A stretch of DNA of 64,000 bases, taken from positions 3,242,501-3,306,500 of the forward strand of contig CAMQGK010000147.1 of assembly GCA_947000775.1 (NCBI GenBank), written 5' to 3'. Position numbers and translations under genes: made by a program. Positions 27,001-36,400 of the stretch are shown here, one piece after another. This stretch comes from Pterois miles. Lineage: Eukaryota; Chordata; Actinopteri; Perciformes; Scorpaenidae. How positions within the stretch are numbered: position 1 is the first letter of the stretch; each line of letters starts with the position of its first letter. Under the pieces are notes generated by a model. That model was not told the DNA's origin and did no database searches. It was given only the letters and a program-made list of their open reading frames with translations.

Positions 27001-28723
27001 CTGGGGACCGAAGACCTCTACGACTACATCGACAAGTACAACATTGAGCTGGAACCTCGCTTCAACGACATTCTGGGAAGGTGAGAGCTGTTTACCGCCG
27101 TCACATGATGGTGGTGGTGTGTTCTTCGGCATCCATTGATGTCTGAATGATTTTTATGTGTCTTTTTGCTTCAGGCATTCTCGTAAGCGGTGGGAGCGGT
27201 TTGTCCACAGCGAGAACCAGCACCTGGTCAGCCCCGAGGCTTTGGATTTCCTGGACAAGCTGCTGCGCTACGACCACCAGGCCCGGCTGACCGCCCGCGA
27301 GGCCATGGACCACCCTTACTTCTGTAAGAGGCCCTCATAATAAGCAGCCAGTGTGTTTTTGACATCGGTCAGTAATGACAATGAGGAAATAAGTGCTCTT
27401 ATTATTTTTTCTTTCTGCAGTCCCCACCGTGAAGGATCAGTCTCGTGTGGCCGGAGCCAACCTGCCCAGTGGGAACACAGCTGTTAGCTCAGCCAGCATG
27501 ATCACTGGTGAGATTCATCTAGATCTAGATAAAATATCATGTTAACATCACTCCATTATGTTTCTGTTGCTGTATTTAAGGTGGAATTATGAACATATGG
27601 GTTCAAATCTTAGGTTAATACTTTATTCTACTGACGTACTGAGAACTTCAGCTGAGATTTACAACAAAGTACGAATGGAAAAAACACTCTGGTGATCAGA
27701 CAGGTTTTGCACTCGCATCTGCCAGACTATTAACCGGAGGATCACAGTGAGACCCCGCGGGACGTCAGATGAGTAGGTGGTCCTTAATGTGGCCCAGACC
27801 ACCTCTGAATGTGGTCTGAAAGATCTGATCTCAGTGCGTCTTCAGTGTGTTCACACCAGCTGTCCAGAGGGGCTTTGTTCTGTTGAGGGTGAGATGTACA
27901 ACACTGTCCCGCACATATTTCAGAATAAAAGACGAGTTCTGCCCATATGAAAGAAAAGAGGGGTTTTATTTTGAAATGAAAGCAGCAGCAGTGTGATTTA
28001 AAAATCTTTACTTTTTTCATGTCCGTGACATTTTCTGATACTGATGCAGACATCCACACTGCAGTAATGTTGCTAATATACAGTCAAACGATCACTTTCA
28101 CTGTCTGTTGCTGCTGTCGGCTCGTGTCAAATAGGCGAAACCTCAAATTTCTAGAAGTGTGGAAGCTCTAACCTGTTAACATGGACACCAAAATAAAAAA
28201 CAGGAAACGCAGCCGCCACATGCTGCTCAGTCGTCTGGTCTGGCTTCATCAGGTCTGCAGCCCTGAAGAGAGAAAACACTCAGTAGAGCAAAGGTGTTTG
28301 GCCCGCGAGATGACATCAGATGTCTATTAGAGTTGGCCCTCTGGCGTATAGTGCATGAACTGCTAATACTACAAATCCCAGAATGCTCTGCTCGTGCATT
28401 GGCGCGTCAATGAAGACGGGCAAGCGTTCCCTCCCACATCTGTTGACATTCATTAGCAGCCTTATTATCACCGTCGTAAAAATTAAACCACCTCTCACCA
28501 AAAATGGCCAAATGAAAGATGGACAGCAGGATCTCTGAGGACAGCCCTCGTCTAGTGTCTCGTATTGGTTTTTCTAAGCGTCTCTGTGGCTCTCCTCCCC
28601 TCAGGTATCTCTGCCTTGCCAGCCTCCACTGCCCTGGGCCCCCTCACTGGCTCGCCGGTCCTCTCTGCTGCCACCAACGTCCTGAGCACCCCGGTGCCCG
28701 CTGCTGCCGGCGCCCCGCAGTGA
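18073..28723 (+). CDS. csnk2a1: Casein kinase II catalytic subunit alpha, 12 coding exons
   Basis: Catalytic subunit of CK2, a constitutively active Ser/Thr kinase of nucleus and cytoplasm that pairs with the regulatory beta subunit. Coding exons: 18073-18173, 18260-18371, 18467-18568, 20871-20921, 22019-22078, 22279-22362, 23789-23899, 24359-24460, 26980-27080, 27175-27323, 27421-27507, 28605-28723. All joins are GT-AG and in phase, giving 392 aa (human 391). Visible: N-terminus MSGPVPSRARVYTEVN, glycine loop GRGKYS (46-51), Lys68 in VVVKIL, basic cluster KKKKIKREIK that binds substrate and heparin, catalytic HRDVKPHN (Asp156), and DWG (Asp175) replacing DFG as in all CK2. The Pro/Ser/Ala-rich C-tail marks alpha rather than alpha-prime. 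Exon 4 codes only 17 residues. The 2.5-kb intron before 26980 carries the 55-bp minisatellite. Confidence 0.98.
18751..18910. mobile_element. Short MITE with 14-bp inverted repeats
   Basis: The block begins 'tagggatgtcacga' and ends 'tcgtgacatctcta'; the second is the reverse complement of the first with one mismatch. At 160 bp with no ORF it is a non-autonomous DNA transposon, hAT-like by its end sequence, sitting in a csnk2a1 intron. I could not see a clean target duplication. Confidence 0.65.
19143..19320 (+). repeat. tRNA-headed SINE-like repeat
   Basis: Head 'ttggtggtgcagtggtaagc' and a B-box-like 'ggcaggttcgaatctggctg' are followed by 'gttctccagcttcgtcccac' and 'agtccaaagacatcc'. It is better preserved than the copy at 11008-11215. 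It is an intronic insertion in csnk2a1. Confidence 0.6.
19872..20340 (+). repeat. Dispersed repeat, copy 1 of a direct pair
   Basis: Runs parallel to 22394-22880 with many shared blocks: 'gttgacagaccgagatatgg', 'cttgcaaataataaaatttg', 'ctagttgaccgaagataaa'. It lies in csnk2a1 between exons coding residues 89-105 and those before them. No coding content. Confidence 0.7.
22394..22880 (+). repeat. Dispersed repeat, copy 2 of a direct pair
   Basis: Same orientation as 19872-20340, with an extra ~30-base segment around 22670-22700. The two copies have diverged noticeably, so they look like separate old insertions of one family rather than a recent duplication. Confidence 0.7.
24985..26240 (+). 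repeat. 55-bp minisatellite, about 23 copies
   Basis: Units repeat every 55 bp (for example 'gttca' at 25026, 25081, 25136). The core 'gcagccacggtgctgc' has inverted arms GCAGC/GCTGC, and a second small arm pair CTCC/GGAG lies elsewhere in the unit. Variants such as gttac/gctac and ctgtag/ctctag recur in blocks. The array occupies most of a csnk2a1 intron. Its reverse complement makes up the arrays at 46112-46500 and 47310-47940. Confidence 0.97.
26461..26682 (+). repeat. Dispersed repeat next to the 55-bp array
   Basis: Matches 27897-28168 in the same orientation: 'acaacactgtcc(t/c)gcacatatttcag', 'ttcatgtcc(a/g)tgac', 'ttcactgtctgttg', 'tctctagaag'. The repeat at 26690-26770 that follows ends in 'tttacaaataaaattgactt', a tail common on fish retroposons. 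Confidence 0.65.
27897..28168 (+). repeat. Second copy of the 26461-26682 repeat
   Basis: Lies in the last csnk2a1 intron, parallel to the copy beside the minisatellite. It has an extra ~50-base AT/GA-rich segment near 27945-28000. No coding content. Confidence 0.65.
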
Positions 28724-30070
28724 CACCCATCCCAAACCCACCCTCACTCCCCCCATTTCCCCAGGCTCTCCCACCTCCTCCTCCACCACCACCAAGGGGA
28801 GAAACTAGACAGGTGCCGCTCTGCCAGCCCTCACCTTAACATCCAACCTAACTCAGTGTGACCGCGCCGCCTTGCCGCCGGACGCCGTCGTCTAAGAAAA
28901 AGAACGATGTTTTTTTCCGTTCCTTTTTCCCTCCTCGAACAAACTTGTTAACCTGACATCTGAAATGAATGTTCTGTGTAACTGAAATATACAGGTATAC
29001 CTTTCATTTCCCCACAAGCCGTAGTGAATACAAAGTGAGTGTGTGAGTGAGTGAGTGAGTGTGAGATCATCCATGGTGTGTTTTTAGTTTGGATTGTGAT
29101 CAATAAGTACATCAGCAGAAGGTAAAAGAAGGAGATGTTGGCTATCAGGACCAAAAGGAGCACATCCTGTATAGTTTACTACTGCAGCATCGTCAAAAAC
29201 ACCTGCTGACACTTCATTTATCTCCCCAGACGAGTGTAAACACCCTCCAGATGGCAGCGTTTCCGAAGTGTTTGGTGCTGTTCAGGTGTGTGTGAACACA
29301 ATGACACTTCAACACTTGTCTCTGCCTGAGTAGTTCTGTCTTGCCTTTCTTACCAAACCAGATCACCAGTCTTCTTTTGATATGCGACTCTCTCCGTCAT
29401 CCGTTAATTTGTTTTCTATTGAAATGTTCTGGACTGCTGGACGAGGTTCATCACCACCGAGCGGTTCGGTCGACTCGTGTTCGATCTTACGACGCCAGGT
29501 AAGGTTCATTCAGGTTCTACAAAGAAACGGTTTCTCAAAACGTGCTGCTTTTCCAGTTCCTTGAATTACTTCAAGTGGCTTTTCTTGAATTACTTCAAGA
29601 CGTAACCAAAGTTTACTCCGTTGGTTGGAAGAAGAGACTGACCAAACCTAGTTCTGTGTTGTGGGAGTTTCTCATGGAGATGCTGTAACGCAGGTTGACG
29701 ACGTGGGTTTTAGTAAATAAGACGACAACGTGAAGTGCTGTCAGTGTCGTCGGAGAGCTCAGTTCTGTGTAGTGACGCGAGTAAGATGGGCTTCCCCCAA
29801 CATGTTGATTGGAGGTGATTAGCACTTGAAGGGTCCCAGTGTTTTCGTGCCAGAGTTTGAAAGTGTAAGTTTTAGACCCTGCTGTACATAACGCATCTTT
29901 TCTTTTTCATCTCAAAACCTGAAAAATGCAAATAAATCAGAACATGTATACATCGACCTGAGAACGGAGCAGTTTGAGTCCCTACATCACTGTATATATT
30001 TTTATGTCCTCATGTAGACGACTAGTATTTGAAAATATTTGTGTAAATAAACACGTGTTTTATTTATCAG
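28724..30070 (+). other. csnk2a1: 3'UTR of csnk2a1
   Basis: After the TGA at 28721-28723 there is no further splice structure. AATAAA signals lie at 29931-29936 and 30046-30051; the second is followed by T-rich sequence. A C-rich stretch directly after the stop and a GAGT run near 29038-29062 are the only notable features. Confidence 0.7.
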
Positions 30071-31229
30071 GTACATCGGGTGACTGATTTATGTCCGTCA
30101 TGTTCATGCAGACCTCTCCTCATGTACACATCAAGGTTACAAAGGATGACTTCAGAGATTTTCAGTCTAAATGAAGTGGAGAAATGGCGTTAAACTCATT
30201 TAGATCACCTCCCCAGTCACTCTTCACATATATTTAACAATACACGCAAAAGAAATGACAAAACGTTTTACTATTTGTATGTCAAAGCTCCTACTTCAAT
30301 CAGTTATCACATTTTTTCTTTTTTTTTTTTTTTTTTTTTAAGCGGCCGGTCAATTGCGAAGGATTTGATTGAAATCCGTCTTGTAACTACGTAATCGCTC
30401 ACATCTGATTCCCTGCTTAATATGTCGCAGTACAGAAGCTACAGATGCTCTAACTTCTGTTTGACTGGGGCTTTTAAAAGCATTCAGTGTCACCTGTACG
30501 TTGTTATTCCTCCTGTCCATACTGGCTGTGACGTTATCTCCTCTGATTGAGACATACGAGGCTTCAGCACTATGAGACAAATCAAGTTTTTATCCTCCAA
30601 GTTGGTCTTTTAGTACAAAATCACCTGTTTAAATAAGGCATTTTTGATTCAGTCAGATAGTTTCAGTCACAGTAACTCTGTGGCCTGTATGGACAGGAGG
30701 AATAATTACAAAGACCAGTGACATTGTAATGTACATATGGCACGTTAGTAATGTATTAAAACATTAACACCTGAGGGGCCGACTAAAACCACTAAAACTT
30801 GAACTGGTTTTGAAAACATCCTCTTAAAACATGACAATCATCAACATTTCTCAGCCTCTGTAGCAGAAACATGAAATACAAATCATTTGACAGTTTAGAC
30901 TTTGTCCCAAAAACATACATTTATAAAAAAAAAAAAAAAGTATTAAAAAAACCCCAGAATAATTAAAAAACAACAAATTCTGACCATTTTACAGAGATGT
31001 GTTTGCATGTCACCATGTAAAACAGAAAATGTTGCTGTAAAGAAAAATTGCAAGAACTTTAATTACTAAAAAAAACTGCGTCTGTAATCTGCATTATAGT
31101 CACTATGTGCCGTTATTGAACTGAAAATGTCAAACATGAGTACGTGGCATCCAGGCTGAGTGGGTAAACTGAGATAGACTGACGTTCTTCAAGATTACAA
31201 CATGAACATTAACATGAAACAGTAAAGTT
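30071..31229. other. Intergenic, nothing seen
   Basis: AT-rich spacer between csnk2a1 and the Tc1 relic, with T- and A-homopolymer runs (30313-30340, 30928-30941). I see no gene, RNA or clear repeat unit. Confidence 0.6.
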
Positions 31230-32560
31230 AAAAAAAAACAACCCTAAAACAGAAATTAAAGTCTCAAAAACAGACTCAGTAATGAGCAGCTCCACCATTA
31301 TTGTTGATCACTTCAAAAATTGGTGTTGGCATGCTTGATGCGAGTGTTTCCAAAAGGCTTGTAGGAATGTTGCTCCAAGTGGTGAAGATGGCTTCACGAA
31401 GGGCATCCACTGTCTGGAACTGATGTCCATTTTTGTAAACTTCCCTTGCCATCCATCCCCAAATGTTCTCAATTGGATTTAGATCAGGGGAACATGCAGG
31501 ATGATCTAAAAGAGTGATGTTATTCTCCTGAAAAAAACTCCTTTGTCAGACGGGCATTGTGAATCGCAGCATCGTCCTGCTGAAAAACCCAGTCATCAGC
31601 ACACAGACGAGGGCCCTCAGTCATGAGGGATGCCCGCTGCAACATCTCCACGTAGCCAGCTGCTGTTTGACGCCCTGCACAACCTGGAGCTCCATTGTTC
31701 CATTGAAGGAAAAAGCAGCCCAGATCATGATGGGCCCCCTCCGCTGTGCCGTGTTGAAAAAATCTCAGGTGGCATCTCCTTGTCATGCCAGTAGCGTTGG
31801 AAGCCATCAGGACCATCAAGGTTAAATTTTTTCTCATCAGAGAATAAAACTTTCTTCCAACTTTGAACGTCCCATGTTTGATGCTCCCTTGCAAAGGCCA
31901 AACGGGCAATTTTGTGGCGTTGAAGGAGACGTGGCCTTTGAAGAGGTTTTTTGTTTTTGAAGCCGTTCCTTTGCAGATGCCGTCTGATGGTTATTGGGCT
32001 GCAGTCAGCACCAGTAATGGCCTTAATTTGGGATGAGGATCGTCCCGTGTCTTGACGGACAGCCGTTCGGATCCTCCGGCTCGGTGCCGGTGAGATTTTT
32101 TTGGGTCTACCACTTGATTTTTTTGTTCCATAAACCTCAGGATCTTTTAAGAAATGCAAAATGACTGTCTTACTGCGTCCAACCTCAGCAGCGATGGCAC
32201 GCTGTGAGAGGCCTTGTCTATGCAGCTCAACAATCCTGCCACGTTCCAAGGCAGTGAGTTTTTTTGCTTTTCCCATCAAGAGGTCTTGACAGTGTGATTA
32301 CTTGACAGGAAATGACAATTTTTGCACAGATTTGGGCTTTTAAAGGATGTGGTCTTAAACTTTTGATCAGCTGATGAACAGCCTATTTCAGTTAAATTGT
32401 TCTTTTCAATAAATTGCCTGCTCAAAACATTTAGTCTCTTGTTCCCATTTCTTCTTTTTGCATTTTGAAACTCTACTTAGAACCTTCTTAAGACACAACA
32501 GTGCAAAATGCAAATTCTTGCAATTTTTTAACTGGTCTTAAGATTTTGATCAGGAGTGTA
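31230..32560 (-). mobile_element. Tc1/mariner transposon remnant with IR/DR-type end
   Basis: The 5' side of the transposase shows two direct repeats about 183 bp apart: 'ggtcttaaacttttgatcag' at 32351-32370 and 'ggtcttaagattttgatcag' at 32534-32553. The outer one runs to 'gagtg' before a TA at 32559-32560, the family's target dinucleotide. This is the IR/DR architecture of Sleeping Beauty-type Tc1 elements. The opposite end is not recognisable, so the left limit is only the point where the 3' flank of the transposase fades out. Confidence 0.7.
31276..32279 (-). pseudogene. Tc1-like transposase, frameshifted
   Basis: A DDE transposase of the Tc1/mariner superfamily, broken by frameshifts. 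The N-terminal part (32279 down to about 31730) has the paired-like helix-turn-helix DNA-binding domain (GRIVELHRQGLSQRAIA) and the first catalytic Asp in LFSDEKKFNLDG. The rest continues in shifted frames: one shift lies in the run of Gs/Cs near 31730-31740, a second near 31671-31677. Then VFQQDDAAIHNA (second Asp) and SPDLNPIENIWGW (the Glu of DD34E) follow, with the natural end and stop at 31278-31276. Total length about 334 codons, against about 340 for intact family members. It cannot make an active enzyme as it stands. Confidence 0.93.
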
Positions 32561-32639
32561 TATATTGTTTTATTTATTTGTATTAATACTCTTTTAAAAT
32601 CTATGCTTCTTGTTTATTGCACTATCCACTTTGCTGCTG

Positions 32640-32695
32640 TAACGTAAATTTCTCCAATGTGGGACTAATAAAGGAATATCTTATCTTATCTTTAG
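32640..32695 (+). repeat. Retroposon 3' tail
   Basis: 'tgtgggactaataaagga' followed by an 'atcttatcttatc' run is the characteristic 3' end of a family of fish retroposons. Complementary versions lie at 12241, 57709-57760 and 61073. No body is attached here. Confidence 0.55.
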
Positions 32696-33441
32696 CCACC
32701 TAAATGAATATCAGTTTAAGTGAAGGCTATGTTTAGACCCTTTTAACCGCCGTACCTTTCCATCAGACAGTCAGATCTGTTTCAGACTTGAGTGATTTGA
32801 CCTCTCAGAACAGGATCTGCTGGTCCACCGCTGCCTCCGTCAGTTAGCTTCTTGTGTTACTGTGACTTTGGTGAATCCAAACTAACCGAAGTTGCTGGAG
32901 GCATCTTGCGGTGAGGTCGCAGGTTGCAACCACCTGAAACTCCTCCAGTGTGTCTAACATTGTTGTAAACGATGGTGGACGACACGAAAAGGTGAAAAGG
33001 TCACTATCTAGATCCAGTGTTTGGTTAGTCCGTCCTGGGCTACTGTAGAAACATGTCGGCCAGTAACAAAAACAAAATTCTTATTTTCAGGTGATTATAC
33101 ACTAAAGAAAACATACTTAATAATATATAATAGATAAGATTATATAGATCCCCTAATTATGAGTCTGATAGCAACAACACATGATCACACCAAAAACACA
33201 CTTTGTTAGCAGGTTTCACACAGATACCATACATACTGCAATATCAAGTGCAGCAGTGAAGCGCCTGCTATCCGTGTGAAACAACCATGTATTAATGTCA
33301 GTATAACGTATAATTGATCTCCCTGAGGCGCTAACTTGACAGCGACACTCTCTGGTACCGAGGCGAAGTGTTTGTCCAGCTGATGATGCGACAGCACTGC
33401 TCGCTGTGGTAAAACCTGCAAAACAAGACCAAGGACACGAG

Positions 33442-36400
33442 TCAGCGTCTCAGCACGCCGTCAGGCAGTACGCCATTTTTAACACGGGGAGATGGACTTA
33501 GGCAATGTCCCGAACTCTCATTCCCCTTCACATGGCCTGCTGTGTTTTCCATCAGACAGATATACTGTAGATCGTACTTGTTTAAGCGCAGCTCCTTGTC
33601 TATCTCCTCCAGAGTCTTCCCTTTGGTCTCTGGTAACATGAAGTAGAAGAAAGCTGCCGCTGCCACAGCCGTCAGCCCGTACAGAAGAAACATCCCCGAC
33701 AGACCAATCGCATCTGTTGATTAGCAGAACGGTCAGTTCACTCTGCTAAAAGAGACAACGCTGGATTTATTTCATCAGGTGGACACAAACAGCTTGTTCT
33801 GTGGTGACATGTTGGTGTTGAACAGATACTTTTCATCTAACACACAAGGCTGGACATAAAGGTGCTAAATTTCAAATTCAGAGCATATCTGTGGTTGAGG
33901 GATTGCCTCCACACAGCTCTCAACATGGCGGCAGCTAGCTGGCAGCTAACACATGGATGTATACAGAGAACTGGCTCCAGCGTTGGAGGCGGGGCCCCGT
34001 TTATTCATATGAAAGTTGCTCGGTGGCGCTTGAAGCCAAAATGGCTCAACGTACAGGTCTAGAAAAGTACCCGGGATCTTCCGGGACTTCCTGGGCCCTA
34101 GTGTGCATGTCCGATATGCACAATAGTGTCGGCTCGGTCACACGAATCGATCACAGGGTCCCAACGTCACGGCTTGCAAAGAAATTACTCTGGATTCAGC
34201 TGTTAGTGCGTTTATGGTGCCTTCAAATGGGGTCGTCTTTATGAGTCAGGTCCATATGAACGCCCCCCTCATGTCGTATTCACGACCTCCTCAGTGGAAA
34301 GTTTCTGAAAGATCCAAGTTCATGACTTGTGACGTGTTTGTTGACGTTGTGATAAATGGTGCAGCCCATGGACGTTCATTTATCGCTGCATAATAAGGTA
34401 ATATTGTACAGTATGTTGTAATTTTAGTAATATATAGTTTTTCTTGGTAATTTTATAAATGTCTGAAGAAAACGTTGATACTCTGTCATTACGTCTTTAC
34501 ATTTCCTGCATCATGTTCCCCACTAGCTAGCTCGCTAAACTGTTAGCCTCTGTGGTTTCTGTCCTCAGACAGTAACGTTAATTGTGCTGTTGCTTAGCAG
34601 CAGTGTTCTTCACGACTTAACCACTTCAACGCAACGCATGTCATGTTCACGACTTCCCATGTTGTAAACACAAGTTCACGAGAGCCATTTGAAGGCACCA
34701 TAAGTCACACCTGCGACTGGTCAAAATGTCCGCCATGAAGCTGGCGTACGGGAACTCACCGATAAAATCCAAGAAGGTGAACGTGAGCAGCAGGTTGGCG
34801 GCCCAGTTGAAGCAGTTGGTGAACGCGAAAGCCCTTCCTCTGACGGCAGCTGGATATATTTCAGTCAGGAGCAGCCAGGTCACTGGACAAAGACAAAAAC
34901 TGCTCTGATAACCTGCTGGAAAGGTGAAGCTCTGCGATGGATGGTGTTATTTTACAGCTCTAAAGGCCTCTTTGCCTGCTAGCAGCTTGTAAATCCACAC
35001 TAATTTAGGTTGTATATTAATTAAATTAATCACATTTTATCTGCTCAACATGTACCTCAAAGGTATATAAATATATAGATATAAGTAATATATGAATCAC
35101 TTTGGGCCTTCAACCGTGATAAATGAATTTTAGTGTGTTAAAGATTAACCGAACCTTTATCCTTAAAAGTCTAAAGAGCTGCTAGCTAAGGTACTAAAGC
35201 AGCAAGGACTTTTTGCAAAGCTGCATGCAACCAAAGAAGGAAATGTAAGTGTTAATGTTAAATGTAAAGTTTTGTTGATGCAAACATTACTACTATATAC
35301 AAACTTGGTCCAAATCCAGCGGAGTATGCGCTGACCACAGCCATCATACACAGGAGAATGATCCAGTTCACGGCCGTGGCGTGGTCGCCGGGAGGAGAGT
35401 CCGCTGGTTTCTGTCCGACTTCGTCTACAGCCTCATCTTGTGTGTTGTTACTGAAGAGTCTTTCATCTAAAACTGACTGATTACCAGAAGCTAAATGCGG
35501 TGGATGTGTTGTGGTAACGCTGAGGTCCTCAGAGTTACAGGGCCTCTCGGCGTTCATCGACGAATGTCCGCTCAGGAGTCCGATGGTTATGAGACACAGC
35601 GCCATGACGGAGCATCCGCTGATGAGCAGAGGCCTCCTGCCCACCCGGTCTGAAAACACCATGGAGGTCATGGTGACGATCACTTTGACCAGCCCCAAGC
35701 CCACGGACGCCAGCACGGCCGAGGCGTCGCTCTGGAACCCCACCGAGTGGAAGATGGTGGAGGCGTAGAGGAGGACGCTCGGCTGACCTGTGAACTGCTG
35801 GAAGAGAACCAGCCCGAGGCCGATGACGGTCCGAGTCCTCATGTTGTCTTTATGCTGGAAAAGGTACATGCTGTTGTACTTCTTGTTTTCCACGCTGGAG
35901 CAGACATCTGCTTCTTGGTTTCCAGCTGTACTCGTGAGGTCGCTTTGGTTTAAAGTCTCCTTAGTGCTGGATGGAAGAAACCAGATCGAGACCAGCTGAA
36001 TCACAGTGGGTACTACGGCTAAACCAAACATCCACTTCCACCCTCCCTTAGAGTCAGACAGGATGTAGTTTATGGCGTAAGCAGCCAGGATACCCACAGT
36101 GATCCCGGCCTCATACAGCGTTACCAGGAAGCCCCTGCGGTCTGGGGTAACCATCTCGGACACAAAGATGCAGCAAGACATGGAGGATATACACATAGCG
36201 AAGCCCACCGTCATCCTGCCCGCCACCAGTGCAGGGTAGGAGTCGATGAGCAGGACCACGCTGCCGGTCAGGATCAAGATGTTGCTGAGGAGGATGGAGT
36301 TCCTGCGGCCCCGGTGGTCGATCAGCCATCCGCCCACGACGGAGGCGAGCAGAGCTCCGATCAGCAGAGAGCTGACCAGCGCCTCCTGCTGGACACATGA

